DNA from: a virus
Reading direction: 5' to 3' (one strand)
DNA: 64,000 bases
Virus record (IMG/VR): IMGVR_UViG_3300026116_000002
Location: 1-64,000 of that record
The notes below the pieces were generated by a model. That model saw nothing but the letters and a program-made list of their open reading frames with translations. It made no database searches and was not told where the DNA came from. The position numbers and the translations under genes are program-made. Shown in pieces: positions 29,125 to 37,655 of this stretch (positions within the stretch are counted from its first letter, which is position 1; each line of letters begins with the position of its first letter).

Positions 29125-30318
29125 ATGAAAATCAACGAGATAATCTTCTATCGCAGAAATGACGAAGGCGGCAGTGGAGGGACTGGTATTCCCGCTGCGC
29201 CTGCGGTCACGGAAGCCCCGACAGGGAGTACCACCGACACTGGCATTCCGGCCTCGCTGCCGGTCTCCGAATCTGATGTCGCCGCGTCCACCGAGGAAGG
29301 TCAGTACAAGTTCAGCGTCAACGACGAAAAGACGATGGGCTATGACGACATTCCGATGCATGTGGATGACGATGAGGAAGCCGCTGCCGATGCTGCGACG
29401 GCGGCACCCGCCGCTGACGAAGAGGTAGTCGCTGACGACGCGACCGGCGAGGATGTAGTCACCGAGGAGCCTACTACTACGGCTCCGGTCGTATCTGAGG
29501 CCGCAGTCAAGGCGCTCAAAGCCGCCGCCGACGCCATGGGCATCACCGAGACCGACCCGGACAAGATGCTCGCCGCGATCGAGGCGCGTCAGGCCGAGGT
29601 TGCCGCAGAGCAGCAGCGGGTGCGGGAGACTGCCGAAGCTGCGTTTGAGCAGCAGGCGATCGTACGACTTCAGGACGCCGCCAATCAGGAAGTCATCGCG
29701 CTCATCAATCCGCTGGTGCGTGCGCAGCTTATTCAGGAAGACTTCCCTCTCGACGAAGCTCCTGACGGCTGGTGGGACACGGCTTCTCCAAATTATGACT
29801 CGGCCATGACGAGCCGGTACAACCAGATTTACAATGAATTGCGTGCGCAGCCTCGTTATCAGTCTGCGTACGACAATGCGTTCAAGGGCCATAAGGCGAC
29901 GTACGAAGGTGAGAAGGCGGCGATTGCCGAGTTTGCCACCAAGTACCCGAACCATGCCGTTGAGCTAGTGAGCGATCTTCGTCAGGCCGGGGCTACTGTC
30001 GGCTTTATGGAGAGGATCGCGCACGTGACCGATCAAGCGGTCACCAAGGCTATCGCGATGTCACATTCCGCGATTGCCGCTAAAGACGCCGAGCTTGAAA
30101 CGCTCCGCGCACAAGTTACCGGCCATGCCGACGCCATTGCTAAAGCGAAGGCGGAAGGATTAGCTGAAGGGCGTAAAGCCGCACTCGTTTTGGCTAAGGG
30201 GGCGTCCGTTCCAAACACGGTCGGGGTGGGGGCCATCGCGCCCGCACCGTACAAGTACAACCCGAACCGTGAATTGACGTGGGACGATATCCCGATAGCT
30301 CGTAAGGACAGCTTTTAA
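29125..30318 (+). CDS. Probable capsid scaffolding protein
   Basis: 397 residues directly upstream of the capsid gene. Residues ~15-130 are acidic, alanine/threonine-rich and disordered-looking; ~130-330 are long helices likely to form coiled coils (MLAAIEARQAEVAAEQQRVR, AIAAKDAELETLRAQVTGHA); the end is PYKYNPNRELTWDDIPIARK. Acidic, helical proteins in this slot usually act as internal scaffolds. No protease domain is seen. AACAACAT leader, weak ribosome site. Confidence 0.7.
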   Translation: MKINEIIFYRRNDEGGSGGTGIPAAPAVTEAPTGSTTDTGIPASLPVSESDVAASTEEGQYKFSVNDEKTMGYDDIPMHVDDDEEAAADAATAAPAADEEVVADDATGEDVVTEEPTTTAPVVSEAAVKALKAAADAMGITETDPDKMLAAIEARQAEVAAEQQRVRETAEAAFEQQAIVRLQDAANQEVIALINPLVRAQLIQEDFPLDEAPDGWWDTASPNYDSAMTSRYNQIYNELRAQPRYQSAYDNAFKGHKATYEGEKAAIAEFATKYPNHAVELVSDLRQAGATVGFMERIAHVTDQAVTKAIAMSHSAIAAKDAELETLRAQVTGHADAIAKAKAEGLAEGRKAALVLAKGASVPNTVGVGAIAPAPYKYNPNRELTWDDIPIARKDSF

Positions 30319-30365
30319 CTAGCCGGTCAGGCGCTCGGCGCTAAACTGGCGGGAAGGTTTATCAT

Positions 30366-31463
30366 ATGGCAAGCACTTCAACATTGACCGGGCCATTGTC
30401 ATTTACGCAGTACATGCAGCGTATCAATGAGCCGCGCGTTACTACGTTCTGGGAAAGCTTCATCAAGCAGAAGTCGATCCCCACATACCTGTCGATCCAG
30501 ACCGAGGGGGCGCTCATTAAGCGCGGTCGCCGTGTCATCGACAAGCTCCCGAAGGTCACGGCCCTGCCGATTGGCGCGGAGCCGACCAATCCGTTCACGA
30601 CCACCAGTCAGCCGTTCCAAGAGACGCTGATGCTGAACCGTGACAACAACGACATCGACCGGAACTTCCGCAAGGATAAGAACTACATCGACAACGATCC
30701 GGTCATGATCGACATCAACCTGTACGTGCAAGCGAGAAATATGTTCGTCAACAACTATTTCTTCAACAACAGCACGTACCAGGGACCGACCTCCGACCCG
30801 AACGGCTTCATCGGTGTTCGCTATCGAGCGCTCGACGCCATCAACGGGAACACTGGCAACTACGGTGTTAACTCGGGATGCGTCTTTGCGGCGACCGGCA
30901 AGATCAACCAGTCGAATTGGTCCAGCACCAACGCGATTGCGATTGAGCGCGACTTCGACCGCATGTTCCAGCACATGGATGCCGAGAACGGCGAAGGACT
31001 TGTCGCCTTCTGCTCGCCTCAGTTCATGTGGCTGTTCGACGCGATCCTGAAGTCGGCCAGCACCTCGGGCGGTCTCAAGATCACGGTCGACGCGTTCGAC
31101 CGCAAAATCCGCAAGTACGGCGAGTGCGAGCTTGTTTCCTGTGGACTGCTCCCCCCGCTCGACGGCGGCTTGCAGACCGCGCCGAACCTGTCGAGCGCTC
31201 AGGACATAAATGGGTGGCAGGCTGGTGACAACCTGTTCGTGCAGAACGGTAGCAACTACTACACCTCGGTCGTCTTCATCAGCAAGAACCCGAAGAAGTT
31301 CACTTGCTGGCAGCAGGAAGACCCGTGGATGGAGCGAGAGCGCATCACCGGTACGCGCAAGATGCGGACCATGCTCGACCAGACCCTTGGTATCTTCATG
31401 GAAGACACAAGGGGAATGGGTATGCTTTACGGCATCCAGATCGACGGCCCGACTGCCGACTAA
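30366..31463 (+). CDS. Major capsid protein
   Basis: 365 residues. Position after the scaffold, the size, and the sequence style (NDIDRNFRKDKNYIDNDPVM, RNMFVNNYFFNNS, QEDPWMERERITGTRKMRTM, DQTLGIFMEDTRGMGMLYGI) fit an HK97-fold coat protein. The middle is rich in Asn/Gly/Ser, as in surface loops. GGGAAGGTTTATCAT precedes the ATG. Confidence 0.8.
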   Translation: MASTSTLTGPLSFTQYMQRINEPRVTTFWESFIKQKSIPTYLSIQTEGALIKRGRRVIDKLPKVTALPIGAEPTNPFTTTSQPFQETLMLNRDNNDIDRNFRKDKNYIDNDPVMIDINLYVQARNMFVNNYFFNNSTYQGPTSDPNGFIGVRYRALDAINGNTGNYGVNSGCVFAATGKINQSNWSSTNAIAIERDFDRMFQHMDAENGEGLVAFCSPQFMWLFDAILKSASTSGGLKITVDAFDRKIRKYGECELVSCGLLPPLDGGLQTAPNLSSAQDINGWQAGDNLFVQNGSNYYTSVVFISKNPKKFTCWQQEDPWMERERITGTRKMRTMLDQTLGIFMEDTRGMGMLYGIQIDGPTAD

Positions 31464-31484
31464 CCCTATAGAAAGGAGTCAATC

Positions 31485-31967
31485 ATGTACGATAATGAAG
31501 TATTGATCAATCCGCAGACTATTACGTCGGCAACTTCAACGGGCACCCTGAGCTACACCAATACCGCTACTGGTGTCACTCAGGCGTTCCTCGATCATGG
31601 CGACGGTGGACCGGACACCAACTACTACCTGAACCTGGTTGCACTGTCGAGCAACTACATCGGCGGCAACCCGAACCTGATCTTTAAGGTTCAGCAGGCC
31701 GGTGACAATGGCAGTGGCGCTCCCGGCACATGGATCGACAGCACGCAGCAGCAGCAGCCTGCACTGAACACCCCTGGCATGATCGCGATCGGCTGGAAGC
31801 AGGTGCATCGCTTTAGCCGCGTTGTGTGGACATGGCGCGGGGCGCTGGCATGGGGCCAAAGCGGCAACTCATCCAGTCTCTCGGCTCAGACGTTCTCGTC
31901 GAGCAGCAGCGGCGGCTTCGAGTTCCTGACCATACAGGGCGGTCTCACTCCGACCTATACGAACTAA
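31485..31967 (+). CDS. Hypothetical structural protein, possible capsid decoration
   Basis: 160 residues after AAAGGAGTCAATC. Beta-rich (TGTLSYTNTATGVTQAFLDH, NPNLIFKVQQAGDNGSG, RFSRVVWTWRGALAW), with a poly-serine tract AQTFSSSSSGG near the end. Immediately after the coat protein and before a terminator, so likely co-expressed with it; decoration or head-completion is a guess. Confidence 0.55.
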   Translation: MYDNEVLINPQTITSATSTGTLSYTNTATGVTQAFLDHGDGGPDTNYYLNLVALSSNYIGGNPNLIFKVQQAGDNGSGAPGTWIDSTQQQQPALNTPGMIAIGWKQVHRFSRVVWTWRGALAWGQSGNSSSLSAQTFSSSSSGGFEFLTIQGGLTPTYTN

Positions 31968-31990
31968 CCACTGTGCACCCCACGCACAAC

Positions 31991-32020
31991 CTCCCGGCAC
32001 CCCTGCCGGGAGGTTTTTCT
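31991..32020 (+). terminator. Rho-independent terminator after the capsid genes
   Basis: CTCCCGGCA (31991-31999) and TGCCGGGAG (32004-32012) form a 9-bp stem with a 4-base loop, followed by GTTTTTCT. Confidence 0.9.
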
Positions 32021-32028
32021 GTCACTCC

Positions 32029-32059
32029 TTGCTATTAAAACCGGTTTTTGGTGTATACT
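32029..32059 (+). promoter_or_regulatory. Promoter ahead of the structured RNA
   Basis: TATACT (32054-32059) with TTGCTA (32029-32034) at a long 19-bp spacing. Predicted start ~32066, just before the 5' arm of the RNA at 32073. Confidence 0.5.
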
Positions 32060-32072
32060 TGAGTTGTAATAT

Positions 32073-32242
32073 GCCGCATCGCCGCTATGGGCGGGGTCAG
32101 AAGCAGGGAGCGGTTAGAGTCCGTAAGTCAGCCAGGGATGCGATTGATTACCAAGTCTCATGGCGAGCAGTGCACTAATCAAGCAATGTGACGCATTTAG
32201 CGACTGCTTCTCGTGGGCTGGTTCGAATCCAGCCGTGTGGCC
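32073..32242 (+). ncRNA. Structured RNA closed by a tRNA-like acceptor and T-arm
   Basis: GCCGCAT (32073-32079) pairs with GTGTGGC (32235-32241) as an acceptor-like stem. GGCTGG-TTCGAAT-CCAGCC (32216-32234) is a canonical T-arm with the exact TTCGAAT loop. A D-arm-like hairpin CCGC/GCGG follows the 5' arm. AGAAGCAG (32099-32106) pairs with CTGCTTCT (32204-32211). Inside, ATGCG/CGCAT (32138/32192) and TTGATTA/TAATCAA (32144/32176) nest. At ~170 nt it is too long for a tRNA and shorter than tmRNAs I know; the helix linking D-like and T parts is tmRNA-like. Own promoter and upstream terminator suggest a separate transcript. Confidence 0.6.
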
Positions 32243-32249
32243 TTAAACT

Positions 32250-32891
32250 ATGAAACCTCTATTTCTTCAGTACGCCAACAATGAAATCCTCAAAGGCATG
32301 ATCGAGGATCATGCCGAGCGCCACATTCACTACTGCGAACGTCATGACTACCATTACTTCCCCGTCATTCGCTTGGGCGAGCACTTCGATTGGTTTGATA
32401 AGATCAGGCTAATCTTGGAGGCTGTGAAGTCGGGCAATTATTCGCACGTGTTTTGGATCGATGCGGATTGCTTCGTAGTTGATGGGACGCAGGATATGAG
32501 GGATACGCTGCCTTATTGGGCATCATATGCGTTCTGTATACACCCCAAACCATGGCAGGGCCAATCATTTCATTTTAACGCAGGTGTTCAGTACTATGAT
32601 GCTGGGACCGATGCGAGAGATTTCCTTGGTGCAGTAAAAGGTATGGAAGGTCAGTGCACTGATGAGTATGATCAGACCGCTATTAATGATCTATTGATAC
32701 TTAATAACATAGGGTATCGTACGTGGCAAATGGGCTTGAGTATACTCCCCGACAAATGGAACTGCACGCTAGGCGTGCACGACCTGTCGCCGGATAACCC
32801 GCCAGTGCTCGCCGCGTTCCACGGCCACGAGTTCCCGGTGCGACGGCGCGAGGTCATGCGCGAGTGGGCGGAAAGGCTGCCGTATCGATGA
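32250..32891 (+). CDS. GT-A fold glycosyltransferase (galactosyltransferase-like)
   Basis: 213 residues. MKPLFLQYANNEILKGMIED then DKIRLILEAVKSGNYSHVFW and WIDADCFVVDG, which holds the DxD metal motif, then FNAGVQYY and NDLLILNN. This is the pattern of GT34-type glycosyltransferases. It starts the cassette of six sugar/methyl genes. Acceptor unknown, possibly a virion protein. Overlaps the next gene by four bases. Confidence 0.7.
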   Translation: MKPLFLQYANNEILKGMIEDHAERHIHYCERHDYHYFPVIRLGEHFDWFDKIRLILEAVKSGNYSHVFWIDADCFVVDGTQDMRDTLPYWASYAFCIHPKPWQGQSFHFNAGVQYYDAGTDARDFLGAVKGMEGQCTDEYDQTAINDLLILNNIGYRTWQMGLSILPDKWNCTLGVHDLSPDNPPVLAAFHGHEFPVRRREVMREWAERLPYR

Positions 32892-33451
32892 TCGAGATCG
32901 ACAAGTGCCACATCAGACTCATCGGCGCGATGCTCGGAGCGGCCAAGCCAAAGCAGATACTTGAGCTTGGATTTGGCACAGGGAGTACCACAGTCGAAAT
33001 ACTTCAGCACTTGGGGGTTGCTAGTGATGGCAACGATCAAGACTATAAGTGCAAGCACACTTCCCTGACACTAGTCGACAACTGGCTCGATTTTGGCGGC
33101 GTGAAGCCTACGAACACTCAGAGGCTTCAGCTTTACGGAGTTAATGTCGTCACTTCCGACGAGAGCGAGTTCCTGAACTCGGTTGCCGACAACACTTACG
33201 ACTTCTTGGTCAGCGATGCTGATCATCGAGGCGACTGGTGCGAGGAGCATTTCAGGGTGACGAAGCCGGGATCGTGGTGCTTCTTCCATGACACCAATCA
33301 GCCGCATGTTTATCCCGGCCTAGCTCGTACGGTGCAGTACGTCAAGGATCGCGGTTGGACGCATTACCACTTTACGAAGTCGACACTGCCGGGGGAGGAA
33401 TGTCATCGCGGCCTCCTGATGTGTTTAAACGAAAAGGACAGTAAACCTTGA
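32888..33451 (+). CDS. SAM-dependent methyltransferase
   Basis: 187 residues from ATG 32888 (ATGA overlap). ILELGFGTGSTTVEILQHL is the class I motif I (ExGxGxG); TLVDNWLDFGG and YDFLVSDADHRGDWCEEHF supply later strands with acidic residues, then KPGSWCFFHDT. Similar to small methyltransferases found in glycan clusters. It may methylate the sugars or proteins modified by the cassette. Confidence 0.7.
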   Translation: MIEIDKCHIRLIGAMLGAAKPKQILELGFGTGSTTVEILQHLGVASDGNDQDYKCKHTSLTLVDNWLDFGGVKPTNTQRLQLYGVNVVTSDESEFLNSVADNTYDFLVSDADHRGDWCEEHFRVTKPGSWCFFHDTNQPHVYPGLARTVQYVKDRGWTHYHFTKSTLPGEECHRGLLMCLNEKDSKP

Positions 33452-34266
33452 AGGTGATCCCGGCAGAAGCTAAAATCGGCGTTGTCATCGGCACGTATGC
33501 GTCAAAACCGTTCGTCGAGCTTGGGCTTGCGGCCTTGCAGTACAGCACTTGTGGTAGTGTATCGATATTGGTGCATGACGATGGAAGCGATGATTTTCCT
33601 GATATATCGCGGACGGCGAGGCGGTATGGGGCGGAAGCGTGTACCCCCGGTAGACGCATTGGCAAGCCGGGACAAAGCATGCTAGGTGACATGTCAGCCT
33701 TCGCTATGGGCCTCGAATGGGCGTCGGTCAACAATATCGATATACTCGTCAAGTTCTCTCGTCGCTGGATCGTAGCTCGTGACTGGGTGTCAGGGCTACA
33801 GGAACTCGCCCACAACACCCAGTACGCCACGTACAGCGCCACTGACATGATGTGCGGGCTTGGCTTCAGGGCTGAGTGCTGCGCCCTCCACGTGCCATCG
33901 TGGATGGAAAGTGGTGGCTATGACATGCTCAGGGCGCAGATTGCCACGGGCGAACAGCCGGTCCATGGCCTCGTCGGAGGCGCTGAGGGCTGGTATCACA
34001 ATATCGTGCGACATGTCCACAAGTGGGCACATCCTGATCCTACAGACCGATTGGACTTGTGTGCCTACTCCGAAAGCCACTTTCCAAAATCAGTGACATG
34101 CGACAGCTACGGCTTTTGGCCGATGATGGGTCTGTCTCGGGCGCAGAAGCTCCCCGGCATCCTGTGGCATCACTCGTGCCCGATATCCGATTACGTCGCG
34201 CTGGCACAGTCGCTCGGCCTGTCGTATACTGAAGCTGACTTTGAGCTTAGTGGAGAGGCGCAATGA
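33448..34266 (+). CDS. GT2-like glycosyltransferase, TTG start
   Basis: 272 residues; TTG at 33448 overlaps the previous stop (TTGA) with AAAAGGACAGTAAACC before it. KIGVVIGTYASKPFVELGLA, SILVHDDGSDD and ILVKFSRRWIVARDW are the nucleotide-sugar region of a GT-A enzyme. It is a clear paralogue of the 443-residue protein at 35241. Confidence 0.7.
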   Translation: MKVIPAEAKIGVVIGTYASKPFVELGLAALQYSTCGSVSILVHDDGSDDFPDISRTARRYGAEACTPGRRIGKPGQSMLGDMSAFAMGLEWASVNNIDILVKFSRRWIVARDWVSGLQELAHNTQYATYSATDMMCGLGFRAECCALHVPSWMESGGYDMLRAQIATGEQPVHGLVGGAEGWYHNIVRHVHKWAHPDPTDRLDLCAYSESHFPKSVTCDSYGFWPMMGLSRAQKLPGILWHHSCPISDYVALAQSLGLSYTEADFELSGEAQ

Positions 34267-34496
34267 ACGATACAAACGCATTAGTCCCTGTAGTCAAGAG
34301 TTACTATGAACAGTGGGAGATGCCAAGCTCCAAGCGTCCTCGTGGCCGACGCATCGAGGCAGTGGATCGGTATGTTTTCGGCTGGAGGGTTGCGTCGGAA
34401 TTAATCAGTGTTGACGACTTCGTATCAGGCGGCGAAAAGTTTGATCGGCCATTCACAATGATAGGGTTTAATAAGGCTGATAATGACCACATTTAA
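34263..34496 (+). CDS. Hypothetical small protein in the glycosylation cassette
   Basis: 77 residues, MNDTNALVPVVKSYYEQWEM ... RIEAVDRYVFGWRVASELIS. Overlaps both neighbours (4 and 14 bases), starts with a GGAGAGGCGCA leader. Unrecognised; perhaps a partner of the glycosyltransferases. Confidence 0.55.
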   Translation: MNDTNALVPVVKSYYEQWEMPSSKRPRGRRIEAVDRYVFGWRVASELISVDDFVSGGEKFDRPFTMIGFNKADNDHI

Positions 34497-35244
34497 GACA
34501 TTCGGCCACCTTGGAGACATGTTCTGCCTCACCTCTGCCGCGCACACCTACGCTCGCCTGACCAAGCTGCCGACGTACATCGACGATAGTTCGTGGGGTC
34601 ACGAGATCGCGGCCATGTATGACGACGGGCTGCTCAAGATCGGCAGCGATGGCGACGAGTTTGACATGCATGGCGTGATGGCGCTGCATCGCAGTCCCGA
34701 AGGCGTCATGCCGAACTACCTCGGGTGCTACCAGTACCACATTCTCAAGGATGTGCCAAAGCTGCTCGGAACCACCATGGAGAAGTTCGGCAAGCTGATA
34801 GACGGCTTCGAGCCGCCGCCTCAAGGGCCGAACTCAGGCCGCTACTTGATCCAGCCTTATTCGCGCAATGCGCCGAACCCGCCTGAGCGAGCACTGCAAG
34901 AGATCGTTGACGGGTTTCACCTGTGGATGCCGGATAAGCCACTGTATGCGATCGGCAGGACGGACACCCCGCGAGCGCTCAAAGGTGTCGACTACTCGAT
35001 GCTTGAGGACAGTGCGGCGGCGTTCGTGAAGAACGTCGCGGAGGCTAAGATGGTGTTCACGCCTCACAGTGCGGCGGCTCACATCGCGGCGGCGTACAAC
35101 ACGCAGGCGTTTGTCTGGTGCCCCGACTGGGACGAGAACTGGCAACTCAGCTATCCCGGATGGGACGCTGAGTTTATTACGTTTCACGACAAGGCGAGCG
35201 ATCTAATACTGCCGCCGAACAATGGAAGGATTGCGAGCGCATGA
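34483..35244 (+). CDS. Heptosyltransferase-like (GT9/GT-B) protein
   Basis: 253 residues. MTTFKTFGHLGDMFCLTSAA is the start of GT9-type folds (GDxxxxxPA-like), and AKMVFTPHSAAAHIAAAYNT then QAFVWCPDW is the conserved C-terminal donor-site region (xxPHSGxxHIAxAx). The protein is shorter than cellular heptosyltransferases (~320-350). Overlaps the next gene by four bases. Confidence 0.65.
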   Translation: MTTFKTFGHLGDMFCLTSAAHTYARLTKLPTYIDDSSWGHEIAAMYDDGLLKIGSDGDEFDMHGVMALHRSPEGVMPNYLGCYQYHILKDVPKLLGTTMEKFGKLIDGFEPPPQGPNSGRYLIQPYSRNAPNPPERALQEIVDGFHLWMPDKPLYAIGRTDTPRALKGVDYSMLEDSAAAFVKNVAEAKMVFTPHSAAAHIAAAYNTQAFVWCPDWDENWQLSYPGWDAEFITFHDKASDLILPPNNGRIASA

Positions 35245-36572
35245 GCGAATCGATCGAAGTGTTGCAGGCGAGGATTGCCAACTGGCAGAAGTTTTTGGAA
35301 ACGCTCCCCGCGCGGCCTGACGGAAGAGTGTTGCGCGAGTCGATACAGAGGTCGATCGAGCGGGCAGATGCGGAGATTGCCAAGCAGATCGAGACTGCCC
35401 CGCCAGTCAACGAACCAGGGCCGGGAGAAGGTCCGATCGCATGGCCGACTGACAAGATCGTAATCCCGGCCATCGCAAAGGCGGTTGGCGAAGTGGTCAA
35501 CAAAGGGCTGTTGCCGGAAGTTGAGCGGCAGAAGGTGACTGCGAGCGGGCCGAAAGCGTTCTTTGGGCCGCAGGATGGCAATCTTATGTGGGCGCGTCCA
35601 ACGATCGTACAAGCTCAGGATCAGCGGCAGGATAGCATGTTCGGTATCGACTCCCTTATGGCCGCGCTCAAAGAGAAGCACCAAGCCGAGATCGAGGCGA
35701 TCAAGGCTCAGTACGCTGCTCAAGTTGCCATGGCGACAGTCCCGCCTGTTCGTCGAACTAAGATACCGGCTAATCCGAAGATCGGAGTTGCCATCTGTAC
35801 GTACGGTTCTGTGCCTTATGTCCATCTCGGACTGGAATGCCTTAAACGACATGAGCCGGGGGTACCTGTTCTGATACATGACGACAGTTCACCGGACCAG
35901 GAGAAGCTGCGGCAACTCGCGGCTATGTACGGGGCTGATTTTGTGTCGACTGACTATCGCAAAGCGCCGACTGTGGGCGACTTGTCCGGGTTTGTTGAAG
36001 GTCTCCGATGGGGGGCTGACAGGCTTGATATCGTCATAAAGCTGTCGAGACGGTTTATTATTGACAAACCGTGGGCCTCGGACCTTGGGGCACTATTCCA
36101 TAATACGCAGTATGGCACAGCTTGCGCGCCTGATTCTGCATGGCAATGGGGCATGAGGAGCGAAGCGACCGGGCTTCATGTTAGCTCATGGATTAATAGC
36201 GGTATGATGGCACGCATGGAAGAAGCTGTTCGGTCGAACGTCCAGCCTCATTCGCTGCCCGAGGCTTTTATCCATGAGTGCGCTCGCGAGGTTCATAAGT
36301 GGCTTCACCCCGAAGACGAGTCAATCTCTCGCTGGAATGAGCGCGACCACCCTGATTGCGACTGGACGGTCAGAAGTGAAAAGACCTTTAACCGCCCCGT
36401 CAATTACGACAGCTACGTATGGTGGGTCAGTGTTATGGGCCTAGCACGAACGCAGCTTATTCCGAATGTCTATTGGCATGACTCGTGGAGCAATCGAGAA
36501 TACGGTGCGTTTGCGAGGTCGATCGGATTGAACTATACCGATGATGACTTTTACGTCCAACCCGGCAACTAA
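35241..36572 (+). CDS. GT2-like glycosyltransferase with N-terminal helical extension
   Basis: 443 residues. Residues 1-~165 are a charged helical extension (SIEVLQARIANWQKFLETLP, LMAALKEKHQAEIEAIKAQY) that may anchor it to a partner or to virions. From ~175, KIGVAICTYGSVPYVHLGLE, PVLIHDDSSPD, and IVIKLSRRFIIDKPWASDLG align with the 33448 protein, followed by shared FHNTQYG and SSWINSG regions. The two are paralogues from a duplication, the extension being unique to this one. Confidence 0.7.
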   Translation: MSESIEVLQARIANWQKFLETLPARPDGRVLRESIQRSIERADAEIAKQIETAPPVNEPGPGEGPIAWPTDKIVIPAIAKAVGEVVNKGLLPEVERQKVTASGPKAFFGPQDGNLMWARPTIVQAQDQRQDSMFGIDSLMAALKEKHQAEIEAIKAQYAAQVAMATVPPVRRTKIPANPKIGVAICTYGSVPYVHLGLECLKRHEPGVPVLIHDDSSPDQEKLRQLAAMYGADFVSTDYRKAPTVGDLSGFVEGLRWGADRLDIVIKLSRRFIIDKPWASDLGALFHNTQYGTACAPDSAWQWGMRSEATGLHVSSWINSGMMARMEEAVRSNVQPHSLPEAFIHECAREVHKWLHPEDESISRWNERDHPDCDWTVRSEKTFNRPVNYDSYVWWVSVMGLARTQLIPNVYWHDSWSNREYGAFARSIGLNYTDDDFYVQPGN

Positions 36573-36577
36573 TTAGT

Positions 36578-37636
36578 ATGACCTACCCACGCGAAATCGC
36601 CATTATTTCAAGGCAATGCCCTGGAGACACAACGATGGTGTCAGCCGCTATCAAGGCATTGCATCAGTGCCACCCTGGAATGTTCAGAACTCAGTTCATA
36701 GGCCATTACGGCTCAGGGTCCGATACGCCTCCGGGTAATAATTTATTTGCTGGAAACCCTCATGATAGTCGCATTGACTTAGCACGTGCGCAGCACATTA
36801 CGATAGACTATGGGCCAGCCATCCAACAATGCGGCAGACCGTATCATTTCTTGGAAGGCCCAAAGGAAGATATGGAGCGCAAGCTCGGCGTCAAGATCGA
36901 CATCAAGGAGTTTCGCGGCGACATCTATTTGTCTGACGAAGAGATGAAACCTTGGCCGGGGCTGGCCGAGCGCTATGCGCTTATCAATGCGGGCTACAAG
37001 AACGACTTCACGGCAAAGATGTGGAGTCACTACCGGTACCAAGAAGTAGTCAATGCCACCAAGGATGAAATCCAGTGGGTACAGGTCGGCAGCGCTAACG
37101 ACAATCACCGTCCGCTCGAAAACGTTATTAACCTCGTAGGTCAAACCAACATTCGTCAAATGTGCCAGGTGATGTACCGCGCGGCGTTCGTGGTATGCCC
37201 CGTGACATTTCATATGCACTTAGCAGCAGCCGTGCCTACGCCAGAGGACGGACCTCGTGAAATGCCATTGACTATCGGGCAGTTGCATGAGCGCTATTGG
37301 CATGAGCGACAAGCACAGCTTAGTAAAGGGCCGGGGCCACAACCGTTACCGGGCGGTCAACGGAAAGTCAGGCCGTGTATCGTTTTGGCAGGGCAAAGGG
37401 AGCCTGTGCACTACGATGCTGGCTATCCCGGCAATATCGTGTTAGGTGCGACTGGCAAGCTTAAATGTGGCGTCGGAGTCGGGCAGTCCTGCTGGCGCAA
37501 CAAGACTGTGCCAGTCGACAGCGATATGAACCTGTGCATGAAGCCTTTGCCTGACGAAGAGGGGTTTGCTGTGCCAGAATGCCTTCATCGTGTCAATAGT
37601 TCGGACGTAATAGCAGCCGTTCGCACGTTGTTATAG
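36578..37636 (+). CDS. Heptosyltransferase-like (GT9) protein
   Basis: 352 residues. ISRQCPGDTTMVSAAIKALH is the GT9 N-terminal motif (GDxxxxxxAIxxL), then YALINAGYKNDFTAKMW for the second Rossmann domain and MYRAAFVVCPVTFHMHLAAA for the donor site. A C-terminal ~90 residues contain six cysteines (CIVLAG, KCGVGVGQSCWRNK, CMKPL, ECLHR), reminiscent of metal binding. Last gene of the cassette. Confidence 0.65.
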   Translation: MTYPREIAIISRQCPGDTTMVSAAIKALHQCHPGMFRTQFIGHYGSGSDTPPGNNLFAGNPHDSRIDLARAQHITIDYGPAIQQCGRPYHFLEGPKEDMERKLGVKIDIKEFRGDIYLSDEEMKPWPGLAERYALINAGYKNDFTAKMWSHYRYQEVVNATKDEIQWVQVGSANDNHRPLENVINLVGQTNIRQMCQVMYRAAFVVCPVTFHMHLAAAVPTPEDGPREMPLTIGQLHERYWHERQAQLSKGPGPQPLPGGQRKVRPCIVLAGQREPVHYDAGYPGNIVLGATGKLKCGVGVGQSCWRNKTVPVDSDMNLCMKPLPDEEGFAVPECLHRVNSSDVIAAVRTLL

Positions 37637-37655
37637 TTATGCGGTACAATGAGGC

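Noticed and set aside
28831-29955. 374-codon leftward ORF under the scaffold gene
   Set aside because: Arises from GC-rich codon structure of the scaffold gene; product is arginine/valine-rich and has no start site.
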